This document shows positions 24,875 through 32,381 of a stretch of DNA of 64,000 bases, one piece after another. Position numbers and translations under genes: made by a program. The notes below the pieces were generated by a model that was given only the letters and a program-made list of their open reading frames with translations, was not told the origin of the DNA and ran no database searches. Source of the stretch: Prevotella sp. (GTDB lineage Bacteria > Bacteroidota > Bacteroidia > Bacteroidales > Bacteroidaceae); contig JAEEWT010000001.1 in NCBI GenBank assembly GCA_016287755.1, positions 268,863 through 332,862 on the forward strand. The letters are read 5' to 3'. Position 1 is the first letter of the stretch. Each line of letters starts with the position of its first letter.

Positions 24875-26326
24875 TTACCAGTTATCTGTGCGGAAGGGGA
24901 ACAAGGGCAGTCCTGCTGCGTTCTTCAGGTTACCAATCTGGAAGTTCTTGAAGCAGTAGCGCACGGCCACGGGGTTCTTTACCTCGGGTGAGCTGATACG
25001 GATGGTTTCATCCCAATAACCGCCACCCGGCTGCCAGAAATGCACGGCCTTGGCAGGATGGAACACACGGTCGGCACCAGCTATCTCGAAGCCCTGGATG
25101 TCCTCAAAACGACTAATGGCACCCAGATCGTTGTTCAGGTGGATATCCACATGATCGTCGGTGATCTTCATATCCTTGAACGAAGCACTCATGCAGCCGA
25201 GTGCCTTCATGCCGTAGGTCTTGTTCAGGGCGAGGAACGCCAAGCGCTGACCAACGGGTTTCTTCTGTGCAGGATGGATCTGTGTGAACTCATACGGATA
25301 GACAAGGTCGTTGGTGCATACCAGTCCGCTATTAGGAATCATCTGCGAGGCCTTGTACTGCTGCTCGCGCAACCGTGCGCCGTTATCAGCATTCACATCA
25401 TCATAGTGATAAGGCGCGATTTCAACGAAGTAGAACGGAATCTCACCCAGGTCGAACTGCTTACGCCACTGCTCCACGAGGATCTTCATGCGCTGGGAAT
25501 ACTGGTCGCCCGGATCGCCCACATTCGAGCAGCCCTGATAATAGAGGATTCCCTTCACGGTGTAGTTCAGAATGGGGTTGAACGTACCGTTGCCCCAGAG
25601 CAGTGAGCGATGGTAATCCCATTCGGGCCAACGTTTTACGATCTCCAGGGAGTCGGTGGGGTCGTCGGTATATTTCTCGATGTTCTCCTTGGTGAACCAG
25701 CTCTCTACGCGCGTTCCTCCCTTGTTCGCCATGATGAGTCCTACGGGTATGTTCAGAGCCTTGTTCACGGTCTGGGCGAAGAAATAGCCTGTGGCAGAAG
25801 CCTCGCCTACCGTTTGCGGACTCACCACCTCCCAATGGCACTGGGCATCGTTGAGGGGCTTGGTGCTCATCACACTGGGAATCTTCACGAAATGCACGCC
25901 CTGGTAGTCGTTTGCCTGGATGATCTCTTGGTTATAGCCTTCCACCGGACAGTTGCCGAAGCCCTTGACGGGCATCTCCATATTACTCTGTCCAGCACAT
26001 ACCCACACCTCGCCTGCAAGGACATTGTTCAGGGTGAGGGGCTCACCATCGTTGAAGGTAATGGATAGGGGCTGGTAGCTGGCAGCAGGGGTTTTCACCT
26101 TGACCAGCCAACGACCGTCGTTGGCGGCTTTCACGGTATAGACCGCAGTGTTCCACGAGGTAGTAACCGTAACGGTCTTACCCGGTTCTGCCCATCCCCA
26201 CAAACGTGCTTCGGTGTTCTGCTGGAGAATCATGTTGTCGCCAAGAATCTGCGGCAGTCGTACCTTAGCCTGCAAGCCACAAACTACTGCAGCCAAGGCT
26301 GAAATCATTAAAATCTTCTTCATCAT
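24875..26326 (-). CDS. SASA-type carbohydrate O-acetylesterase (sialate O-acetylesterase-like)
   Basis: A secreted esterase of about 484 residues (signal peptide ending LQA). It carries the GQSNMEMP motif containing the catalytic Ser and a C-terminal region with the NDL and H residues common to this SGNH-like family (DUF303). Bacteroidota members remove acetyl groups from xylan, pectin or sialic acid. With GH115 and another esterase nearby, plant-polysaccharide deacetylation is the better guess here. The start is at two adjacent ATG codons (26326/26323); upstream codons in frame run into the divergent promoter region and are rejected. Confidence 0.88.
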   Translation of the reverse strand: MMKKILMISALAAVVCGLQAKVRLPQILGDNMILQQNTEARLWGWAEPGKTVTVTTSWNTAVYTVKAANDGRWLVKVKTPAASYQPLSITFNDGEPLTLNNVLAGEVWVCAGQSNMEMPVKGFGNCPVEGYNQEIIQANDYQGVHFVKIPSVMSTKPLNDAQCHWEVVSPQTVGEASATGYFFAQTVNKALNIPVGLIMANKGGTRVESWFTKENIEKYTDDPTDSLEIVKRWPEWDYHRSLLWGNGTFNPILNYTVKGILYYQGCSNVGDPGDQYSQRMKILVEQWRKQFDLGEIPFYFVEIAPYHYDDVNADNGARLREQQYKASQMIPNSGLVCTNDLVYPYEFTQIHPAQKKPVGQRLAFLALNKTYGMKALGCMSASFKDMKITDDHVDIHLNNDLGAISRFEDIQGFEIAGADRVFHPAKAVHFWQPGGGYWDETIRISSPEVKNPVAVRYCFKNFQIGNLKNAAGLPLFPFRTDNW

Positions 26327-26352
26327 GTTATGTTTCGTTTCTAAATTGACTG

Positions 26353-26360
26353 CAATATTA
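26353..26360 (-). promoter_or_regulatory. -7-like box for the SASA esterase operon
   Basis: Minus strand reads TAATATTG, one mismatch to TAnnTTTG, 26 bp before the start codon. It lies beside the divergent plus-strand promoter at 26372. Confidence 0.4.
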
Positions 26361-26371
26361 CGAAAAATTAT

Positions 26372-26379
26372 TATCTTTG
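26372..26379 (+). promoter_or_regulatory. -7 box TATCTTTG for the alpha/beta esterase gene
   Basis: Exact TAnnTTTG match followed by CAAAG. The transcript leader would contain the 8-bp-periodic AATTGTCA / AATCGTAA repeats at 26411-26454, which run up to the ATG. Confidence 0.6.
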
Positions 26380-26454
26380 CAAAGTAATTCGCCAAATTTG
26401 TGAAATTGTACAATCGTAAAATTGTCAAATCGTAAAATTGTCAAATTGTCAAAT

Positions 26455-27291
26455 ATGAATGTGAATGTGAAAGTGAATAAATGGATACTGACAGGCTTGG
26501 CCATGTTTGCCGCGCTGATGACCTTTGCGCAGAAGCCGGCCGACTTTGCCTTGTGGCCCGAGGGTGCACCACACCAGAGTAACGACCCTGACGACCAGGC
26601 TATGATACGGGTGTATCTGCCCGACAAGAAGGTGGCAACGGGACGGGCTGTGGTGATTTGTCCAGGTGGTGGCTATGAGGGTCTCGCCATGGATCATGAG
26701 GGGAACGACTGGGCTTCGTTCTTCAACCAGGAAGGAATAGCGGTCTTCGTGTTGAAATACCGTATGCCGCACGGTAACCGGTTCGTCCCCATCGAGGATG
26801 CTGAGGAGGCTATGCGCTGGGTGCGCCGCAATGCTGAGAACTTCAACGTGAAACCTGATCAGGTGGGCATCATGGGTTCTTCGGCTGGAGGACACTTGGC
26901 TTCCACCATCGCTACCCATGCACCGAAAGAGGCCATGCCCGACTTCCAGATTCTGTTCTACCCGGTGATTACCATGATGCCGGATATCACCCACAAGGGG
27001 TCGCACGACAATTTCTTAGGGGGCGGCGCAAGGAAGAAGGAAGAGCGCGACTACAGTAATGACACGCAGGTGACACGCGTGACACCAAGGGCTTGGATAG
27101 CTCTGAGCGATGACGACCATGTGGTGCTGCCTGCCAACGGACTGAACTACTACACGGAGCTGTACCGCCACGATGTGCCTGCCTCGCTGCATATCTACCC
27201 GTCGGGCGGACATGGCTGGGGGTTCCGCAGTGATTTCCAGTTCCACCTGGAGATGCTGCTCGAGCTGAAAGCCTGGCTGAAGAGTTTCTAA
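26455..27291 (+). CDS. Secreted alpha/beta-hydrolase, BD-FAE / acetylesterase type
   Basis: About 278 residues with a signal peptide (ending TFAQ). Oxyanion-hole motif PGGGYEGL, nucleophile elbow GSSAGG, and C-terminal Asp (SDDDHVV) and His (GGHGWGF) complete the triad. Members in Bacteroidota remove acetyl or feruloyl groups from hemicellulose. ATG 26455 is chosen over TTG 26422, which lies in the leader repeats. The gene diverges from the SASA esterase, so the two share a regulatory gap. Its stop overlaps the convergent CapA-like gene by 3 bp. Confidence 0.88.
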   Translation: MNVNVKVNKWILTGLAMFAALMTFAQKPADFALWPEGAPHQSNDPDDQAMIRVYLPDKKVATGRAVVICPGGGYEGLAMDHEGNDWASFFNQEGIAVFVLKYRMPHGNRFVPIEDAEEAMRWVRRNAENFNVKPDQVGIMGSSAGGHLASTIATHAPKEAMPDFQILFYPVITMMPDITHKGSHDNFLGGGARKKEERDYSNDTQVTRVTPRAWIALSDDDHVVLPANGLNYYTELYRHDVPASLHIYPSGGHGWGFRSDFQFHLEMLLELKAWLKSF

Positions 27292-28169
27292 CGCATGGGA
27301 ACACCGTTCCTGATGTGAATGGGAAGGGTTTCGTAGGACACGCTGTCGGCAGTAACGGTTACTTTCACCATACAGGCCTTGCTATTGATAGGTTTCTGCT
27401 GGTCGAAGATAAAGTTACCGATACTGTAGTAGATGGGCTTCCCATGGTATTCCTCTATACTTTGTAAGGTATGTGTGTGGTGGCAGATCAAGGCATCTGC
27501 CCCCGCATCAATGTATTCGTGCGCCTGCTGCCGCTGCATGGGTATGGGATGGAGTGTGTGCTCGCCTCCCCAATGCAGGGAGAGGATGATAAGTCCATGG
27601 GGATCGTCGGCGCGGAGCCTCCGGATGCGTTGCAGGAGGGAGTCGTTGCTCTCCTGACTCACACTGGGCTTATCGGGCAGATAGGCATAGTTCTCCAAGG
27701 CCATGCGGAGGGAAGTGAGCAAATATACGCGGCGCGGATGTTCGGCAAGGACAACGGGCTCGGCAGCCTCCTGCATGTTCTTTCCTGCTCCTACGGGAAT
27801 CATCCCTGCCTCCTCGATGTTTTTCTTCGTATCTAACAACCCCTCCCTACCCTGGTCGATACTGTGGTTATTGGCAAGGTTGAGATGGGTGATGCCGTGG
27901 GCCTTCAACGCAGACAGCCATTCGGGCTCGCCACGGAAGATATACTGCTTGTACATGGGCTGCACAATCTTCGTGACAGGACATTCCAGGTTGGCCACGA
28001 CGAGGTCGCTCGACTGGAACACGGAATCGACATAGGGGGAGAAGAGGCGCTCTACTCCCCTGTGATTGATTACCTCACGGATACCACGGTCGAGCAGCAG
28101 ATCGCCAGTAAAGGTGATGGTCAGTGAATCACCGACCATCATCATGGCTATGAGCAACGATGTCAGCAT
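27288..28169 (-). CDS. CapA/PgsA-like metallophosphoesterase-fold protein
   Basis: A 293-residue protein with the CapA layout: GDLLLDRG near the N-terminus, NLECPVT, NLANNHSIDQG, a SLHWGGEH strand and the closing HHTHTLQSIEEYHGKPIYYSIGNFIFD. CapA relatives are linked to poly-gamma-glutamate capsule export or to phosphoester cleavage; many are of unknown role. A short hydrophobic N-terminus may serve as a signal. The start overlaps the upstream DUF3160 gene end by 7 bp, so it is the last gene of a tight operon. Confidence 0.85.
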   Translation of the reverse strand: MLTSLLIAMMMVGDSLTITFTGDLLLDRGIREVINHRGVERLFSPYVDSVFQSSDLVVANLECPVTKIVQPMYKQYIFRGEPEWLSALKAHGITHLNLANNHSIDQGREGLLDTKKNIEEAGMIPVGAGKNMQEAAEPVVLAEHPRRVYLLTSLRMALENYAYLPDKPSVSQESNDSLLQRIRRLRADDPHGLIILSLHWGGEHTLHPIPMQRQQAHEYIDAGADALICHHTHTLQSIEEYHGKPIYYSIGNFIFDQQKPINSKACMVKVTVTADSVSYETLPIHIRNGVPMR

Positions 28170-30556
28170 CCGGTACTGTAGAAGATATACTCGTTGTCGA
28201 TTTTCTTACCGTTGATGGGAACAATGATATCCAACATCCATTCGGGGATACCCTTGTCGGGGTGTGTCTTGAGATTCTCCTGCCACTCCTCATCGGTCAT
28301 ACGCGGCGCATTCAGGTCTTCCTGGAACTCACGATAGGAGAACACCGCACCGCGGGTGAGGTAGAGGTAACCCTCGATCTCTACCACGACATAGATCTCG
28401 TGGGCAGGACCAACAGCCTCGTAGAGCACCGACTTATCCGGATTGTTCCCTGCATTGGCGGTATAGACATCGGCCACCACAGAGATGGATTTATCGGCTC
28501 CCTGCACATCACTCCAACCCATGAGCTGCTGATCGGGCTCCTGAATCAAGAAGAGCGTGGAGTACTCGAAGGCAGAACCGATGTTCTCGATCTGTGCATA
28601 TTCCTCGTCGCTGAGACGTTTTCCTTCCAGTTCCTTCTTACTGCAGTTCAGCAGGAACTCGGCCTTGTCGCGCAAATCGTTGGTGGCAATCTTCGCCTTC
28701 TCGGTCTCGAGGTTGAAACGCTTCAACACATTCACGGTAGCATCAATCAGCGAGATGGCCTTGGTCCAGTAAGTAACGTTCGGCTCTACATAACCTCTTA
28801 CCACAGGGGCAGGAGGACCGCCTCCGCCGCACTCGGCGCCCATGGGCTGCTTACCATAGAGAATGGCATCGTGCTTCAGTTCAGCCCAAGAGGCTAAGGC
28901 ACTGTTCAGGTTCTTCTTCTCCCACTGCGGGGTGGTCATGAACTGCGGATATTTCGCATCCTTCGCATTCACCGCCTTGGTAGAGGCAATCCACTGGTTA
29001 GCCACCGTGGCTTCCCAGTCGATCTCTCCCATGCGTACTTTCATCTTTTGGAGATTCTGCGTATATTTGTCCCACCTGCCTTGTTCGTTGAGTTCTTGCA
29101 GCAGCACCTGCTCAGCCGCAGGAATACCAATGGCCGCCAGCACATCCAGTCCTTTGGGCGCACCGCGCTGCGTTGCTTCACTCTCATAGTCAACCATCTC
29201 GAGCAGCACCTCACTGTCGGGCATATAGCGCTGGGGCATCATACAGATCTTATATTCGCTCGAAGCCACGAACTTCGGTTTGATGCGCACCTGCTTTTGC
29301 GCTAAAGTCTCGATGGATCCGCGGATTTTGGCCATTTTCTTCTTGTCCTTGAAGAGTTGGTTCAGCTTCATTCCACTCTTCTGGATCTCCTCATACACCT
29401 GCATGATGCTCACATCGTCGGGCGTTCCCATGAGATAGGTAATGGGCTCGGTGATGAAACGGTAGGATTCCGTCAGTTTCTCATTACTACCAATCACCTG
29501 CGCCATGAGAAGGGCAGCCTGCAGCTTGTCTTCCATATCGGTGCCGAAGGGTGCATTCTGCAGCCACATCATGGCACGGAAGTAGCGTTTCAGTGTTTCG
29601 TTACGGGTGTAATGACCGCGAGGACGATAGGTGTTGTAGATGAACATCGGCATCTTCCTTTCCGGCACGTAGCCGAGGAAGGTGGAATAGGTGGTCTCGG
29701 CAGCATTCACATGGTCTATCTCTTCCTTCACCAATGCGGTGTAGTTAGAGGCGACAGGCAGGTTATTCTGACCCGTGAGCAGGGCATGGGCAATGGCGAA
29801 AAAGGCAGCATTGTATTGTGCTGCAGTCTTGACGTTCGCATCGGTGGCAAACGAAGCCTGTGTGCTCATGGCATCGTAGAGCTGCTTGACAAAGCTGGTG
29901 AGCAACGGCACGAACTTCTCCTGCTCCACCTCTTTCAGCAGACAGTCGAAATACATATGGAACACCTGCAGGAAGAGGTCGGTAGTGACGAAGTTGGGGA
30001 ACTGGTGGTAGTCGTTGCGCTCATATACATGGAACAGCTGCTGCTCATCACCAGGCACGATGGCAAAGGCGTTCTTGGCCAAGGCCTGACGGAGTTTAGG
30101 ATCGAACGAAGCTAACTGAAAGGGGTTGATGAGGTTGTCCATATTCACCATCATCCCATTGGGAGCCACGAAGTTCTGCTGTTTCAGCGCCTCCTCACGG
30201 TCCTTGAGCTTCTGCATGAAGGCTTTCTCGGCATCGGTATAGGTAAGGGGCTTGGCCTTGCCGTCTTCCTCTTCCCAGAAACGGTCGTTCATCACCTTCT
30301 CATACCACGAGGTGGCCTCGAAGATGGAACGGAGGTCGCCGCTCATGAAACAGTAGCCCTGACGGGCGGCAAAAGCGTTCCGTAAGACTCGTGCCTCACT
30401 GATGGAAAGCGTCGACACATCCATGTTAAGGGGAATCTGCTTGTTCAGTTTCTCTACGTCGATCTTCGCGTTACCAGGAAGTATGACACTTCGCTGCTGT
30501 GCGCTTGCACCCAACACCATGGCAAGCATCACCATTATAAACACTGTTCTTTTCAT
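28163..30556 (-). CDS. YARHG-DUF3160 secreted protein
   Basis: A 797-residue exported protein (signal peptide ending ASAQ). Residues ~53-90 are a YARHG domain (RNAFAARQGYCF...DLRSIF...WYEKV), an extracellular domain of unknown role. The rest matches DUF3160, including a long helical region with FPNFVTTDLFLQVFHMYF and a C-terminal segment with EPNVTYWTK and GWSDVQGADKS. Biochemical role unknown. It overlaps the upstream gene by 4 bp (stop/start) and the downstream CapA-like gene by 7 bp, so these proteins are probably made in fixed ratio. Confidence 0.85.
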   Translation of the reverse strand: MKRTVFIMVMLAMVLGASAQQRSVILPGNAKIDVEKLNKQIPLNMDVSTLSISEARVLRNAFAARQGYCFMSGDLRSIFEATSWYEKVMNDRFWEEEDGKAKPLTYTDAEKAFMQKLKDREEALKQQNFVAPNGMMVNMDNLINPFQLASFDPKLRQALAKNAFAIVPGDEQQLFHVYERNDYHQFPNFVTTDLFLQVFHMYFDCLLKEVEQEKFVPLLTSFVKQLYDAMSTQASFATDANVKTAAQYNAAFFAIAHALLTGQNNLPVASNYTALVKEEIDHVNAAETTYSTFLGYVPERKMPMFIYNTYRPRGHYTRNETLKRYFRAMMWLQNAPFGTDMEDKLQAALLMAQVIGSNEKLTESYRFITEPITYLMGTPDDVSIMQVYEEIQKSGMKLNQLFKDKKKMAKIRGSIETLAQKQVRIKPKFVASSEYKICMMPQRYMPDSEVLLEMVDYESEATQRGAPKGLDVLAAIGIPAAEQVLLQELNEQGRWDKYTQNLQKMKVRMGEIDWEATVANQWIASTKAVNAKDAKYPQFMTTPQWEKKNLNSALASWAELKHDAILYGKQPMGAECGGGGPPAPVVRGYVEPNVTYWTKAISLIDATVNVLKRFNLETEKAKIATNDLRDKAEFLLNCSKKELEGKRLSDEEYAQIENIGSAFEYSTLFLIQEPDQQLMGWSDVQGADKSISVVADVYTANAGNNPDKSVLYEAVGPAHEIYVVVEIEGYLYLTRGAVFSYREFQEDLNAPRMTDEEWQENLKTHPDKGIPEWMLDIIVPINGKKIDNEYIFYSTGC

Positions 30557-31113
30557 AGACTATCGTTCTTGTTGTAGTTAGAGTTTTCAAAAATATCCAA
30601 GGCCGTCTGCTTAGTTGCGTTCTTGACAAGGAAACGCTCGAACCCCATACCGAAATGAGCCCAGCGGTATTCGGCCACAACATACTGCCCGTCGGTGGTA
30701 CGCTCCAGACTCCTGATCTTCCCGTCGATAAAGCGGAAATCATCGAGGATTCCACCGAGCTTGGAGCCCATCCACAATGGACGGATCAGACCGTGGTAGT
30801 TCTTGAAGATAAAGATGCGGTGACCTTCTTCCTGGAAGTAACGGGTGGTCTTGACTACGCCCACCAAGGCATCTTCGCTGCCGTCACCATCTACATCACC
30901 TGTGCAGAACCGATAAACCGGATAGGGTATCTGCCACTTATCGGCGGTGGAATCGGTGGTTAGGGTGAGGGTGAAAAGCGTATCGTTCTGCTGTTCTATG
31001 GAGAAAGCACTCGTTTGGTTGTTCATCACCGTTGGTGAAGAAACAGCTTCCTGCCCCCAAGCATGAGCCGTTGGCATCAGCCACAGAAGAAATAGACACT
31101 CTATTATCCTCAC
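30553..31113 (-). CDS. Small secreted protein with a VCBS/FG-GAP-like calcium loop
   Basis: A 186-residue exported protein (signal ending AWGQ). One acidic loop, GDVDGDGSEDALVG, resembles an FG-GAP/VCBS calcium-binding repeat, followed by a compact domain with RPLWMGSKLGG and YRWAHFGMGFERF. I do not know a function for this family. It lies between the thioredoxin-like gene (15 bp upstream) and the DUF3160 gene (4-bp overlap), and is part of the same leftward operon. Confidence 0.75.
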   Translation of the reverse strand: MRIIECLFLLWLMPTAHAWGQEAVSSPTVMNNQTSAFSIEQQNDTLFTLTLTTDSTADKWQIPYPVYRFCTGDVDGDGSEDALVGVVKTTRYFQEEGHRIFIFKNYHGLIRPLWMGSKLGGILDDFRFIDGKIRSLERTTDGQYVVAEYRWAHFGMGFERFLVKNATKQTALDIFENSNYNKNDSL

Positions 31114-31128
31114 GCCACCGAAGAGATC

Positions 31129-32283
31129 TTACAGCAAGCTCTGGATCTCCTTGTCCAGATCCTTGATCTGAATATCGCGCTTATAGAGTGAATTGGTCTT
31201 GTCGATCAGGAAGAAAGTGGGCAGATCCTGGATATTGTAGTGCACCAGTTCCTCTGCGTTCAAGCCATCAGCAAGACGCACGCTGATCCAAGGAAGAGCG
31301 GCAGTCTGCTGCTTCCAGAAATGCTCATCGGAATCCAACGACACCTGATAGATCTCCAAGCCCTGAGCATGGTATTTGTTATAGACATCACGCAGCTTCA
31401 TGATACGTGCAGCCGACTCCTTCGTGGCAAACACATGGAAGTCGAGTATCACCACCTTACCTTTCAGGTCGCTCAGACGACGGATGGCTCCTTTATTGTC
31501 GGGCTGCTCAATATCGATGATGGAGGTGGTGGCAATCTGACTCAGCTCGAATGACTGCTGGCGCCTGCCTTCCAGGATGCGCACATTCTTCATGCCCTCA
31601 ATGGCAATGTTATGCAGGTTCTGTCCACGAAGGGCGTGGGGGTAATAGGTGTCCCAGCTGGTGGCCACAGCGGCAAAGGCCTTGATGTCTTCCTTGCTCT
31701 CGCGCGGATTGAAAATCAGCATGTTACCCAGTGTCTGGAACAAGGCGAAATACGAGGAGGCCATCATCGGCTCTTTGTAGATAAAGTTACGCTTCACATC
31801 GTCCTTGAAGAGCTCCACCAGTCGCATAATACTGTCGTTGGCTGCCTCAAGACTCAGGTTATTGTCGCGCTGCAAGGCAATGGCACGGTTCTGCAGGTCG
31901 ATCTGCTTCTGTGCGAGCTCCTTGATTCTGTTGCAGTTCTCCGATCCCTTCACCTCATAGTTGAAGCCCATGGAAGGATAGGCGGCCTTGATTCCAACGG
32001 TTTCGGTGGAATCGATGCTGAGGTTGATGATCTGATTGGCAATACGCAGTCGATAGAACTCTGGAGCCTCAACAGCATCGCCGGAGAAGCTGAAACTGCC
32101 CGTTTCATCGAGTTTGACAGAGTCCATAACCACAGCTCCGTCAAGACTCATATTCTCGAAATACAGCGTGGAGTCTTTGGCCTCGGTAATGGTTCCGTTG
32201 ATGTGGAACTGTCCTTTGGAACAGGCTCCGAGGGTAAGTGCGACCACAGCAAAGGTCAGCGTCTTCAATATAGTCCTTTTCAT
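31129..32283 (-). CDS. DUF4369/TlpA-like lipoprotein lacking redox cysteines
   Basis: A 384-residue lipoprotein (Cys21 in LGAC). Residues ~25-125 are a DUF4369-like beta domain, the middle is helical, and ~260-384 is a thioredoxin/AhpC-TSA fold with the cis-Pro loop DLPTFFLID (Pro355). Where TlpA proteins have WCxxC, this one reads DFHVFATKES (~281-290), so neither redox cysteine is present. ATG 32283 gives the lipoprotein signal; longer in-frame starts extend into the promoter. First gene of the operon running to 27288. Confidence 0.85.
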   Translation of the reverse strand: MKRTILKTLTFAVVALTLGACSKGQFHINGTITEAKDSTLYFENMSLDGAVVMDSVKLDETGSFSFSGDAVEAPEFYRLRIANQIINLSIDSTETVGIKAAYPSMGFNYEVKGSENCNRIKELAQKQIDLQNRAIALQRDNNLSLEAANDSIMRLVELFKDDVKRNFIYKEPMMASSYFALFQTLGNMLIFNPRESKEDIKAFAAVATSWDTYYPHALRGQNLHNIAIEGMKNVRILEGRRQQSFELSQIATTSIIDIEQPDNKGAIRRLSDLKGKVVILDFHVFATKESAARIMKLRDVYNKYHAQGLEIYQVSLDSDEHFWKQQTAALPWISVRLADGLNAEELVHYNIQDLPTFFLIDKTNSLYKRDIQIKDLDKEIQSLL

Positions 32284-32329
32284 ATCTTTTTCCTTCCTAT
32301 TATTGTTCTTAGATTTGATAATATGCGGA

Positions 32330-32337
32330 CAAAGGTA
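32330..32337 (-). promoter_or_regulatory. -7 box TACCTTTG for the TlpA-like operon
   Basis: Exact consensus on the minus strand, 46 bp before ATG 32283; probably drives the four genes down to 27288. Confidence 0.65.
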
Positions 32338-32381
32338 CATCTTTTTTTTGACATACCGCACTAAATGAGCGAAAAAACAAA

